The notes beneath the pieces are model-generated. The model was not told where the DNA came from. It saw only the letters and a list, made by a program, of their open reading frames with translations, and searched no databases. From positions 62,001 to 126,000 of the forward strand of contig JAQFVV010000954.1 in assembly GCA_028023455.1 (NCBI GenBank): DNA of 64,000 nt, given 5' to 3'. The stretch's first letter is position 1, and each line of letters starts with the position of its first letter. The translations under genes were made by a program, and so were the position numbers. The DNA comes from Epiperipatus broadwayi (taxonomy: Eukaryota; Onychophora; Udeonychophora; Euonychophora; Peripatidae). Positions 1 to 11,279 of this stretch are shown here, in pieces.

Positions 1-100
1 AAAGAAAGGGTTAAATGATTAACTGAAAAGGATGAAACACTTAAAATAGTACTGCCATGAAATAAATCTAAAATGTTAAAATCTCTAGTAATAATAATAC

Positions 101-167
101 ACCTGGATCTCTTTATGCGGTAGATAGGTTCCGCAAAAACCTGCATAAAAGAAATCGCACAAAAATA
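101..167. repeat. Candidate Tigger/pogo-like terminal inverted repeat
   Basis: This 67-bp stretch reads like the ends of Tigger/pogo DNA transposons: a TTTATGCGGTAGAT block, then GGTTCCGCAAAAACC, then a GCATAAAAGAAATCGCAC block. The resemblance is to the general pattern of such ends known for the family; the partner repeat was not found in the window. The transposase-like C-terminus at 858-1178 on the minus strand fits an element whose 3' end lies here. Confidence 0.35.
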
Positions 168-716
168 GACTTAACTTACATTGAAAAATGTGGAATACAT
201 TCCATAATTTTTAAAAATTGTATAAAAGCAAAAGAACAAGATAAAATTACTTTAAAATTCGCATACAAAAAATAAGGAAATAAAGTATGACTAATAAAAA
301 ATTTCAAATATTTGAAAAAACAAGACAAACTTTTTTTACTTTTTTTAATTAACTATTTAATTTTATTCAAAAAAATATGTTTTTATGTGTAATTTATTTT
401 ATATTTTTTCATACATATTTTAATCATTATCACTATTTGACAATATGTGGTTCGTTTGTGAACTGTTAAACATCAAATTTGTCACAAGATGAAATACAAT
501 TAGAGCCAAATTCAACTTTGTGCTGTGTTAATGGTTTTCTATCAACAATGTAATCGGTAATTAAATTTTGCAATGATGATTTTACTAACTGTTTATGAAA
601 CTTGCAATATCCATACTGCTATGTCTAGCTGTTAGAGAATGCACTTCCACGAGTGCAACTATATATATATATATAACTCACTTTCATGAGTGTGTTAATA
701 ATGACTAATGGTTAAA

Positions 717-820
717 TTTTCTTTTATATACATATATACATGGAGTAAAAATATTTAAAAACTTTTAAATAAAAGTTCTTAAATATTTTTCTCCATGTAT
801 ATTTGTGTATAAAAGAAAAT
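717..820. repeat. 104-bp hairpin (MITE-like inverted repeat)
   Basis: Two arms of about 50 bp are near-perfect reverse complements: TTTTCTTTTATATACATATA at the left matches TATAAAAGAAAAT at the right, and ACATGGAG-AAAAATATTTAA matches TTAAATATTTTTCTCCATGT. The loop is only a few bases. It has no coding capacity. This is the form of a small foldback MITE. No second copy was noticed in the window. Confidence 0.6.
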
Positions 821-857
821 ATAAACATACACATACATAACACAGACATACAACTGT

Positions 858-1178
858 TTAGCTCTCATTGGAATTTAGTTTATAATTCATGTCATTAACA
901 AGAATATGATTTTCCAATTGATTAGAAAATTGAATACTTTCTCGAATCATTTTTGCTGTGAAACAAATAGGTTCTGCTTCTGTTTCATTATCATTTTCTA
1001 AATCTTCTACGGTATCTAAATTTATTGCTAAACCTTTTTCCAACAGACATTTAAAGCATGTAAAATTTAATGCATGTATATAAAACAGGGAAATCCTGAT
1101 TTTAAGTGAAATATGAACTTCTTTATCACATAAAAGAAAAACACGTAAAAATATATTAAGAAGAAACATTAATTGCAT
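858..1178 (-). pseudogene. Possible Tigger/pogo transposase C-terminal remnant
   Basis: A 106-codon minus-strand reading frame. Its last 60 residues look like a real protein tail: an acidic stretch (DLENDNETEAEP), then ICFTAKMIRESIQFSNQLEN, then a short polar end. Tigger-type transposases end with an acidic linker followed by a short helical segment of similar pattern (FT-x-K, then a helix, then a D-x-N motif). The first 40 residues are hydrophobic and less convincing. No DDE catalytic core is readable upstream, so at most the tail remains. The Tigger-like end at 101-167 lies downstream on the same strand, as expected. The assignment is an inference from weak pattern similarity; it may be a chance frame. 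Confidence 0.3.
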
Positions 1179-1449
1179 AACTTCAAAATTGCATTAAAAA
1201 AATCTGCACAAAAAGAGACCTGGGTGTATTCATTTTATAATTAATCAAAAAATCTTCAGATGAACAAAGGAAGGCATCCAATTTATAAAAAACGAAACTG
1301 GTTGATATGGACAATTTCCATAAAGGAAATATAATATCATAATTGAAAAAAATTTCATACCATATGTATTCATATTAGGTAGAATCTATATGTAATAATT
1401 TATAAATCATTTGTCTTTTAAGAACTGTAAATATAATTTCATCTTGTGG

Positions 1450-3400
1450 TTATTTCATGAATTATATTTATATGAAACAGAAAATATATATTTCAAGATT
1501 ATAATCTAAATAGATTCACTACAGGAACTTAACTGATCATTGATTGAATAGCTGTAAGATACATGTTAATGCAAAACTAGAAAGATAAAAACTTAAGAAA
1601 GTCAGCATTAATATTGATATTTCTAATCTTCAAAAACACTTCATGAATTTAAATTAGAATTTGAAAATTATTTAAAAATATTAACAAACTTTGAAAATGG
1701 CTTAGATTTGAAGTACTCTATTAAGAACTGCAACAAAGATAGCTGGTAAAAAAAAGCAACAATTTCCCAGTAATTTTTCTATTGAGACAAGAGAATACAT
1801 GAGAAAAAAAGAGAAGAAATTTGAAAATTTAAAAAAATGGTCCACTAAGAAGAATTGAACATTTAGAGTTTTTTGATATAGTATGAAAAAGAATTAATAA
1901 TGATATAAGAAAATATATTTGTGAATTGGCACAGAAAACTCTAGAAGAGAATAAAAGTCTCAAAATTGTAACACATCATCTTGATATTGGAAGGAAAGTT
2001 ATTTCTGCAATAAAAAAGAAAAAGTCAATTATTATTAAAAAGAAAAATGACATCATGAAATATGAGGAATTCTATAAATTATTATATAGTAGTAAATGAA
2101 GAAACATGATGTGAAGTTAAACCATGATGAGGGGGAAGGATCCAGAAAATGATGGAATTATAATTGATACCTTAAAAAAAGCAAGTGAAGAATTAAAAAA
2201 AGGATTAGCAAAGTTATATAATAAATGTCTAAATGATAAAGATATGCTATATGATTGGAAGAATGTAGTAATAATTTTGATATTTAAAAAAGGTGATAAA
2301 GAAAATGTTAGAAATTACAAAACTTTCTGTCTTTTATCATTTTTTCCTAAGATAATTACAACTTTTCTGTAGCACTCTTTAGATTCTGGCCAACCAAAAA
2401 AATAAGCTGGATTTAAAAGTGGTTTTAGCACAATATATTGAGAGAAATTATAGAAAGATTCAATAAACATGAGTTGCTATTATGCTTTGAATTTATAGAT
2501 TATAAAAAGATATTTCACTCTATAAGCATTTCAACAGTGATTAAAGCATTAGATCATCAAGATAGAGGCATAGAATATTATATTTTGAAAAATATTTGTA
2601 AAAATGTATCAGCAACAATTAAATTATGCAGTGATATTAAGAAGTTAACATTGAGAAAGATGTATTTTAGAATTATTCTATATTTCCAAAACATTTCACA
2701 GTAATTTTATAAAGATTACTTTGTGGACCAAAATGGGAAATTAAGGGAATGAACATTAATGGAGATTATTTAAGTCATCTAGATTTTTCAGATGATGTAG
2801 TTATTTTTGAAAATAATGCTTTAGAAATATTGCAAGAATTAGTAAATGAAAGTAGGGCTAAAAATAAATGTTTAAAACACTAATGTTCAGTGGAGTTTTT
2901 CAGAAGAAAATCAAGAAAATTAAAAATTACAAATATGCTGGTCAGATTATTAACAAAGATGGAATTATTATGAATAAAACTAATGTTAGAATTAAACTTG
3001 AATGAAGGACTTCTGGTAGAAATGATTTAATAGTAAAAGGAAATCTCCCTATGTGTTTGAAAAGGAAAGTTTTTAATACATATGTTTTACCAGTTCTTAC
3101 TTATGAATCTGAGAATTACACAATTAACAGAAAAGCAATAAAGAAGTTTCAGTCCATGCAGAGAACAAATGAGAGATTTATGTTAGGAATAACTAGAACT
3201 GATTGAAAATAAAATACATAGATGAGAGAAAAAACAGTATCACTGACATCATTGAAAGAATTAAGAAATGGAACTGGATTGGACATATTGCTAAAAGAGA
3301 TGATAATAGATAGCTAGATGAAATAGTAAAAAAATATCAGAATAAGCAGATTAACCTTGGTGAGATCATTCTGCAATGGATCAATAATGATTGAAAATAA
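1450..3400 (+). pseudogene. Old degenerate RTE-type LINE copy (RT domain)
   Basis: This stretch aligns along its length with the better preserved RTE element at 49,960-52,150. It starts inside the end of the endonuclease domain (AAATATATATTTCAAG matches the part just before the SDH motif) and runs through the whole reverse transcriptase. Readable pieces are [14 protein letters not shown] (2285-2330), FIDYKKIFHSISIS (RT motif A, about 2490-2530), FSDDVVIFENNA (motif C with FSDD at 2785-2796) and the thumb-like NRKAIKKFQ near 3130. It carries many stops and indels, and block B (RQGDSIS) is lost. The endonuclease N-terminus is missing, so it is 5' truncated, as is common for LINEs. It is clearly inactive and much older than the 49-52 kb copy. 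Confidence 0.85.
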
Positions 3401-3624
3401 TGGTTTGGATGAAGAACTTTATCATGAGAAATGTATAATCATGTATTAGATTGTTAATCCATGTGTCTGTTATAAAAATATAAGCATGAATTTCCAGATT
3501 AAAAAAATTGTTTAATTTGACTTTTTTCTTGTTTCCATTACTCTAAAGTTGAGATAAAAGCAAAAAAAAAAAAAAAAAGAACTTTAGCAATAGAAAAAAA
3601 AAGTCGTTGAGTAAGTTTAACAAG

Positions 3625-3724
3625 TTTTTTTTTCATATGTCATAGCATCTGCCGGGACGCGAACCCACACCCGTCTGCAACCAACTACTTGCTTGCATGG
3701 CGGCTGCGATACCTCTCGGCTAAC
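3625..3724 (-). mobile_element. tRNA-derived SINE, copy 1
   Basis: Read on the minus strand this is a tRNA-like head. It has an A box (TAGCCGAGAGG) and a B box (GGTTCGCGTCCC), then the tail GGCAGATGCTATGACATATG followed by nine A. The same head and tail (TGCTATGACA then poly(A)) occur at 34,258-34,358 on the plus strand, so this is a dispersed family of about 100 bp. AACAAGTT flanks both sides (3619-3626 and 3725-3732), a plausible short target-site duplication. An internal pol III promoter is expected from the A and B boxes. Confidence 0.75.
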
Positions 3725-4739
3725 AACAAGTTAATAATGAAGTTTTAGTATGGGGGCCAAAAAACTATAAGGAAGGGGGAATATATTGCAAGACTAAAGA
3801 TCAGGAGGTGCAACCTCCCAATATTTATTTTTGGAATAAAAACTTAAGATCTAATAATGAACATGTCAGTTTTACTTTTTTTATTTTATTTCTGAAGAAT
3901 TTTATTTTTGCAGATATATTGAGGGGTCTTTATTATATTTCGTACTACATTTGGTGTTCTTCACTTTATCACCTCTGGGTGTTTCAAAAAGGTTTTTAAA
4001 GCTTTTAATATTTTTATTTTTGTGAAATTCATATCTGTCAATGCAATGGTATTGATAAGTCTGAAAATTATGAAATGGTATTAAAATTATTTTCACATAT
4101 TTTATTTGCATGTTAATTTTCTGAAGGAAATTAGAATAGGTTAAGAATATTGATAAAATATTATCAATTGAGAAATAGAAAGTTTTATGAAAAATTCTTT
4201 TTCAGACAGTTATAAATAAATCTTGGTGAGGTTTTATTATCTTTTTATGTATTTTTTTTTTTTTGTAAAATTTGGGCTTTTTTTTTAATGAATCTTTGTA
4301 CATAATGAGATGAAATATATTGATTAATTGAAAATTAATTTGAGAAAAAGATTGTTTTCTTAAATTATTTGATTATATATTTTCATGCATGAATTTTGAT
4401 CACAAGGAATCTCTTCTTAATAAGTAATACATTATGCAAACAGGGTTTAATATTACTTTTAGTTTATTTGATTTTTTTTAAAAAAATACAATTGTTTTGA
4501 AATCAGCTACCACAAATGCTAACGCTATTACCATTAAAATTTCTTAATGAATTCATTAAAAGCAGTTTGAAAAACATTGAAACTATCATTTTTGATAGCC
4601 AAAAAATGTTAGTTTAGTTCACTGTAATAGGCTGTTATTAATATACTTTATAGATGGTATCCGATGTACTTATAACGAATGCTGCTAATGATTTATTAGG
4701 AGGATCTGAAGTTGGCTGCAAAATATTTTTAAAATTCTT

Positions 4740-4999
4740 CTTAGTAATTTTATGAGTGGAATAATAAATTGGAAGAGTTAAAAGCTGATTCAAAACAGAC
4801 AAAAGCTTGTTTGAAAAAGTTCAATGATAACATTGATGAGTAGATAGCTGAATTAAGAGCTAATACAGAAGCTATGCCTAATGCTAGAAAAACTAATTCA
4901 AATGACTTGAAAGTTAAAATTAAAGAATCTCAAACTATCGGCAATGAGTTGAAGGATAAATTTAAGGAATTTAAAACAGATTCAGATGCCAAACTTATT
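4740..4999 (+). pseudogene. Unidentified decayed coding stretch, 5' part
   Basis: The reading frame gives a lysine-rich, coiled-coil-like protein segment with pieces such as LKADSKQTKACLKKFNDNID and IKESQTIGNELKDKFKEFK, interrupted by at least one stop. It runs into the left target-site duplication of the foldback element at 5015, and the same protein style resumes at 5847, so one coding unit was split by that insertion. No family was recognised. A gag-like or other transposon structural protein is possible, but nothing specific supports it. Confidence 0.4.
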
Positions 5000-5014
5000 A
5001 TATTAGATACTAAA
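5000..5014. repeat. Left 15-bp target-site duplication of foldback element
   Basis: ATATTAGATACTAAA occurs here and again at 5832-5846, exactly bracketing the 817-bp foldback element. Confidence 0.85.
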
Positions 5015-5831
5015 TAAACTTTATTTTATATAGCGCAATGTTTATAAATTGTAATATTAATAATCAGCATTAAGGCTATTGCACATGCGCAAGTGGGAGT
5101 ATTCATTTATTGTTAAAAATCTACAAAGCGCATGTGCAATAGCTTAATGCTGATTATTAATATTACAGTTTATAAACATCATGCTATATAAAATAAATAG
5201 TTTATTTACATACATTTAATTTCAAATAAGAATGACATATAGTAAATTCTAGTGAATTTCGCCAGCGTCATTCATTCAAGCACGTAAAAAGTAATTTAAA
5301 GTGATTGTTTAATATCTTCACGCCCTCACTTTCAAATACTAAAGATTTGCCCATACATAAGTGTTTAGATTCAAAAAGAAGGATAGATATTCATTCTATC
5401 TTTTCCAAAGACTTATCTTGTGTTCGAAGTGGGAGTATTCATTTATTATTAAAAATCTACAAAGCGCATGTGCAATAGCTTAATGCTGATTATTAATATT
5501 ACAGTCTATAAACATCATGCTATATAAAATAAATAGTTTATTTACATACATTTAATTTCAAATAAGAATGACATATAGTAAATTCTAGTGAATTTCGCCA
5601 GCATCATTCATTCAAGCATGTAAAAAGTAATTTAAAGTGATTGTTTAATATCTTCACACCCTTACTTTCAAATACTTAAGATTTTCCCATACATAAGCGT
5701 TTAGATTCAAAAAGAAGGATAGATATTCATTCTATCTTTTCCAAAGACTTATCTTGTGTTTGAAGTGGGAGTATTCATTTATTGTTAAAAATCTACAAAG
5801 CACATGTGCAATAGCTTAATGCTGATTATTA
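5015..5831. mobile_element. Foldback element with 336-bp tandem units (family member B)
   Basis: The first 200 bp form a long inverted repeat: the arm at 5015-5090 (TTTATTTTATATAGCGCAAT and on to ATTAAGGCTATTGCACATGC) is the reverse complement of about 5117-5215. The right part then repeats with a period of 336 bp: GTGGGAGTATTC occurs at 5093, 5429 and 5765, and the third unit is truncated at 5831. A 15-bp target-site duplication flanks it. No protein is encoded, so it must move in trans. Related ends occur at 18,452-18,627, about 30,440-30,520 and 61,432-61,785. The machinery that mobilises it is unknown; a duplication of 14-15 bp is longer than most cut-and-paste transposases leave. Confidence 0.75.
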
Positions 5832-5846
5832 ATATTAGATACTAAA
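5832..5846. repeat. Right 15-bp target-site duplication of foldback element
   Basis: Second copy of ATATTAGATACTAAA; see 5000-5014. After it the interrupted coding-like sequence resumes. Confidence 0.85.
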
Positions 5847-6270
5847 GTATTTTAAGCAAAGATTGAATTTAAAGTTGAAGTTGGACAATTTATAGAAACT
5901 ATAAAAAGCAATTTCATAGAAAATAATCTTTTGAATAATAATGAGATGATTATTATAAATGATAAAAAGTATATAGACAAGATTCTTATTATTAAAGTTG
6001 ATAAAATTTTAGCTCAGCATGAGACAGATAGTTTTGAGTTATTTATCAAGGATGATTATTCACAGATATTTACCAACTGTAAAAAGGAAGTAGTTTTATA
6101 TAATATTTAACCAAAAGATGAAAAATATTATAGACTTAATGAAGAAGATTAAGATTATAATAAAATGAATTTGTGTATTTTATTAGAAGACAGTTCATGA
6201 CATTATAATTTCATTACTGATGAAAAAGATTATTACAGTAGAATGTGCAAAAGTAATCTTTCAATAAACT
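5847..6270 (+). pseudogene. Unidentified decayed coding stretch, 3' part
   Basis: This continues the coding style of 4740-4999 after the foldback insertion. Readable pieces are FKVEVGQFIETIKSNFIENN, NDKKYIDKILIIKVDKILAQ, DSFELFIKDDYSQIFTNCKK, then LNEED, MNLCILLED, HYNFITDEKDYYSRMCKSN, with several stops between. The last portion loosely recalls the cysteine-containing segment ahead of the polymerase in Maverick/Polinton DNA polymerase B genes, but this is too weak to call. It is a dead gene or transposon ORF of unknown type. Confidence 0.4.
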
Positions 6271-6289
6271 AGTTAGTACTGGAATCTTT

Positions 6290-8500
6290 CAAAAAGCTGG
6301 CCTATTATAATTATGTCCATGATAAAGTAGTAGACTGACTTGACCTTTTGGAAAAGGTATCTATCAAGTAAATGTTGGCAGCCAGTCAGCCTCATTCAGT
6401 CTCTATAGTTTGGTAGATTTCAGGCAGGTAAACTGTTTAGTACATGCATATGGACTATGAACTACAGAAAAATCATTCCTTCCATGTGATTTCAAATTTG
6501 ACTGTCGGGAAACTAGCAGCAGTTGGCTTGGACTCTAGATCTGCCTTCTCTTTATAACTTAATAATTTTTGTCCTCTTTTTTTCTTTCAAACTCATTTTT
6601 TTATAGTGTATTGTGGAACTTAAAACACAATAGTCTATTTATTACAACAACTAAGTAAGATTTTTTGGTACTGTTCTAATAAAACATGTCAGCTGCTTGA
6701 TGGTGTTGTTGCTATGCAAAAACACATCAATATATCATTACCCTGTTCTTTGTGAAAGAATAATAAGCATATGGGTTAATGTAATTCATTTGTTTCCTTA
6801 ATGTTTATTGGAACAATTTAACATAAACATACTTTATTGCAAATATTCTATTATAGTATAATTCACTGTGTACACCAGTACTGGATGATCAAACCATCCT
6901 CCTTTCCCCTCTTCCTGCAAACTTTACAAAGTCTACTAGCATTACTTGAGACATAACTAACTACATCATGGGGTGGAAAAAAATGATGATAATGCTTTAA
7001 TTACTGAACTGTCTTTTTTACTTAGTCATTTTTGAAAAGGAAAAAAAAAAATTAATTTATTGATTGATTTATTACAATAGCTGTCTTTGCAAGAATATAT
7101 GTATGGAGATTAATGGCACACCTATTAATAATGATTATTAATTTCCAACTTGATCGTATGTTTTTTTTATTTTATTTTAAAGATTAATAAATGTTTTTAG
7201 ACAATTTCTTTTGGTCTCTGGATAGAAGTTTGAGAATTTTCACAGTCCCACTTTTTTTGCCCTAAAGTCTTAACATAATTAATTGATTTCCTTCATCAAT
7301 TTCTGTAATTTAGTCGAAAACAATTTTACACTATCAAAAACTTTAAAAAATTTTAATTACAAGTAGCCCAAAATTTCATCTTAGTCCTCCAATGTAGGGC
7401 AGATGGTATGCCTTTTCACATCCACAAGAATTAAAATGTTATCAACTGAGCTACCATATTGCAAAGATTTTATTAGAGTAGAATTAATTCATTCCCCATG
7501 CACGCTGGTTTCTGTGGATGGCCAATTTCAACCTGTCAGCCATTTTATTTGTCACGGATGTATTCTCATGCAAACATTACTGTTTGCATGAGCTGGTCGA
7601 AATCTTGCTTGGACATATCCTTTCCAAGTTTTTTGAAGGTTCCACATTCAGTAGGGAAGTGTAGTGACATGTTGACAATTGTTAGGAGGTAACAATAGGT
7701 CAGATGACTTGTAAGCTAATTCCCCTTGACATGCATATTTGAAGAGTTGTGGCAGGCTGAAGTTCAGACATCCATACACAATACTGTAGTGAACATTGAG
7801 CTGTGAGCATTGTAATAAAGTGCATAACACTAAAGCAAGCCAGCCACCAATGAAATAACATCTTTTCTGTGCTTTGTAGAATAGAAATAACACCATCATC
7901 AGTGCCGGCTGGCTGCCACCTATTAAACAGCCTCTTTCTGTGCTTTTATGCACACACATATATATATATATATATATAGGCCTAGAAGGCAGCAGCCTTG
8001 TAAACAGCATATTTTTGTGCTTTTGCATATAAATAGCATCGTAAAGAAGCTGACATAATCTAATGGAACAGTATCAATTTTTTTATCTTGACCAAAAATC
8101 CCAAGTTGATAACTTTTTTCAATTCACAGTAATCAAAACCAATTTTTGTCTAAAAAATTTCTTAATTCTTCAAAGTCAGATTATAGAATTTAAAATCAAA
8201 ATATATTATAATAATTTTCGTTACCAAAAGTAGTTTTAAGCAAAAAAACTTGCTTACTTAATCCAATTAAAAATATAAGCTTGTTTTAATTTTTTTTTTT
8301 TTGGAATTACCAAAATCAGAATTAAATAAAACATTAAATAGACCTTTTTTTAATGCTTGATTTAAAATACAATAATTTATAATAATGTTAAATATCAAAA
8401 TTATTATTTAACCATTAATTTATTATTTCAGTGCATATATTTTATTAACTTTATATATATATAAACACACATTACTATGTTGTATGCCATGACATGTTAC
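6290..8500. other. No gene recognised; AT-rich with small repeats
   Basis: No coding region could be supported. Near 7800-8030 a motif of the form TAAACAGC-N-TTTTGTGCTTTT is present twice (7925-7950 and 8000-8025), separated by a TA microsatellite at 7959-7978. That may be a small unclassified repeat. The short open frames here show no domain or recognisable composition. Confidence 0.5.
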
Positions 8501-8522
8501 TGTCTCAAAAGATAAAAAGAAT

Positions 8523-9441
8523 GTGGAATATACAAATCGAAGTAAAATTAAATATGTAGGTAAAAAATATAATTGTGATAAAAACAATTTTATAATTAAT
8601 TTAACAGATAAGAAATTTAATGAAAGTGAAATGAAGGCTCTTGAGAAAGAATTAAATTATATATCAAACAGAAATATTAATATTAAAAAAGAAATATTTG
8701 AAATAGAATCAAATGTCGATTAATAATTGATAAATATAGAAGTGTTCATAATATGGATAATAATAATAAAGAAAAAAAACTAAGTATAATGTTAAAAGAA
8801 TTTCAATACAGAATGGAAGAATTAGAATATGATAATGGTATATAATAAATATAATTATGATAATAAATGTGAATGGGAAATTATTAATAATATATTAAAA
8901 ATATAGAAATGTATTGTTTTTTAAAAGGAGATAAAACTTCTAGTATGCTAATAATGATGAAGGAGCAATATAATAAAAAAATGGAAATGTTATTAATTGA
9001 CAATTGCTTTGAAAAATTTTTAAAAAAATCAGGCATAGCAAAAAATATATATATTTTTTTTAACAGAAATGTATGTGAAAGATAATATTAATAAACATGA
9101 TGTGTTAAAATGAAAAAGAATGGATTTTAAAGATGCTATAATACACAGAATACCATAAAGTAGCTATAGCACTTATGGCCATAATTACTAATTTGGAGAC
9201 CTATTATGAGATTATATCTAAATAGTATTTAATAAAATTCTAAAAAAATATAGGATAAAAGTAAGGGAAATAATATCAGATTATATCTAAATAGTATTTA
9301 ATAAAATTGTAAAAAATATAGGATAAAAATAAGGGAAATAATATCAGTAATTCAAATGCATTTATGAAAAAATGGAAATTTTTTTATAAAAAAATAATTA
9401 CCATAATATATATTTTACTAAATTTAATATATGCAATATAT
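8523..9441 (+). pseudogene. Penelope-like element PLE-1, 5' half
   Basis: The opening frame (8523-8723) carries NLTDKKFNESEMKALEKELN, which matches the conserved start of Penelope-like proteins (NLS, then a spacer, then LEKGL). Further on, CFLKGDKTSSMLIM and YNKKMEMLLIDNCFEKFLKK (about 8915-9030) match the family block that normally reads ADKGN-TVVMD followed by Y-x-K-M-LL-D. Several stops and frameshifts separate the pieces. The sequence then breaks off at 9441, where the LTR retrotransposon begins; the rest of the element resumes at 17,811. A 69-bp tandem duplication lies at 9210-9346. The RT palm itself is not readable in this half. Confidence 0.65.
9210..9346. repeat. 69-bp tandem duplication
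   Basis: GATTATATCTAAATAGTATT starts at 9210 and again at 9279, and both units run on to GGAAATAATATCA with few differences. It is a local duplication within PLE-1. Confidence 0.85.
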
Positions 9442-10744
9442 TGTAAGGGTCACTTACAACTAACAACCCACCTGTACTAATCTATACCATGCTAAGCCTA
9501 ATCAAGTAATTATCAAATAACAGTTATTTTTTGTCAAACGCATATACATATGCAAAACATCGCGTTAAGCAAATTATTTTTTTTTAAAAAGAAGAGATAA
9601 ATTTTTAGATTAAACATTAAGAAAATAAATACATTCTTTCACACACACATTTATATAATGACTAACCACAAGTGTCATTAACTAACTGACATATTGCTAA
9701 GCAACCAGGCTTGAAAATGAAAAGATAATTCCAACAAATATTTATCTTAATAATATTACTTGGATGTACATTGTGCAACAATGAACAATTACAGCAAGCA
9801 TGGGAAATGAAAGCTATTGCATGATCCTACACTTTGTTTTTTATAATTGCAAAGATTGCATAAGAAAGTCAGCATCTTGATATATATATATTCTGTGCAT
9901 ATGACTAACTTTCTTGAATGAATGATCATTTCTATTAACATTACAGAATCACACATAGGTATAGAGGGGGTTTTCTCCAAAAAGGATGATCATAATCATA
10001 GCAAATTAGACACCAAATGTTATTTTATGATGCGACTGTAAATATATTAATTAGTATGCCAGATTCGCAATCTTCTGAAATATTTTTTTATATAATCTTA
10101 AACTTTGTAAATTGAGATTGCCAGGGTATGGACTTCTTTCATGGGATTTGGGATTAGGTATCTATTGTATTGAGTTCTTAAAATGATAGAAAACCATCTG
10201 TGACTTATACACTTATATATGTTAATATTGTTAAATTAGATTTGTTCTTAATACCCTTATATATGTTAATATTGTTAAATTAGATTTGTTCTTATTAAGT
10301 TATTTTATCAATTTGGTCTTTTTCTTGTCATTGTCATTATGCATTCACATCACTAAATATATATACTGGATGTTAATAGCTACACATCTCTTCTTAGGTA
10401 CATACTTATATTAGAAACATTCTGAGAGAACGCTTTAGTTGATCCTTGCTTATATATAGGTGCAGTAATTAGTAACCTGACTAAGTCTCATCCCTGAAGA
10501 GAGCTGAGGGTGAATTCTCCCTGATTGAGACATAATGGAGTCAGAAAGGAGGGTGAGATGTGCATGAACTAGTTCAAATTACATCTAAGTTTAATGAGTA
10601 AACATTGAGATATCCCATTGAAGGTAGATGTGATCATAGGCTAAGCATTTTGTCATGACATCACCAGCATCCTACACAAAGTTCCCAGGTCCAGCCTTAG
10701 TTAGATACCCCCCTCTTTCTTATGATAATGACTGGCCCATTACA
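9442..10744 (+). repeat. 5' LTR
   Basis: It begins TGTAAGGGTCACTTACAA and ends CCCATTACA, giving the TG...CA form with a 5-bp inverted end (TGTAA/TTACA). It aligns with 14,114-17,810 in three blocks: the CTAATCAAGTAATT region, the GAACAATTACAG region, and the GTGCATATGACTAAC to GATAATGACTG region. It contains a 44-bp tandem duplication (10,212 and 10,256) absent from the 3' LTR. No convincing tRNA primer-binding site was recognised just downstream. Confidence 0.75.
10212..10297. repeat. 44-bp tandem duplication in the 5' LTR
   Basis: CTTATATATGTTAATATTGT begins at 10,212 and 10,256. The 3' LTR has this unit once (near 17,300), so the duplication arose after the two LTRs were formed. Confidence 0.8.
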
Positions 10745-11279
10745 TCTTGCACAGTAACTTTAGGGGCATGAAACAAGATGTTTTGAGGGGTATCTAGCTT
10801 TAGAACTTGGAATCTATATATATAGAAAGAATTTTTTTTTAAAATTTTCCTTCACCTTCAAACTTTAAGCATTTATAACCACTTTGGACTTACTTACACA
10901 GAGGACCAATATGTTCAATAGCAATGACAATGGGTAAACATGATAATTTTTAATGACCTTGAACACACACATTAAAAGAGAATGATATTAAAAGTGGTAA
11001 GTTCATATATAGTGATAAAAACATCATGATAAGCAGAGACCAATATCTAAATAAATAAACTAATAAATCATGTCTAAAATAGGTGAGTCAGGCAAGTAAA
11101 ACACATACTTAAAGATAGGCAATAAAATACACACCCAAAGAAGTCATAAATAAATGTGAAGTGGCATGGAGTGGCAAGGAACTCTATAATATAATATCTT
11201 GATATTTATAGGCAAATAGAAACTTTATAACTACATATATAAGTTGATGATAAAGAAGAGCGGAAGAAAAGTAATAACA

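Noticed and set aside
5146-5166. TAATATTAC, the nonanucleotide of geminivirus-type replication origins, in the foldback arms.
   Set aside because: At this base composition several chance matches per window are expected, it is not kept in all family members, and no Rep-like protein is present.
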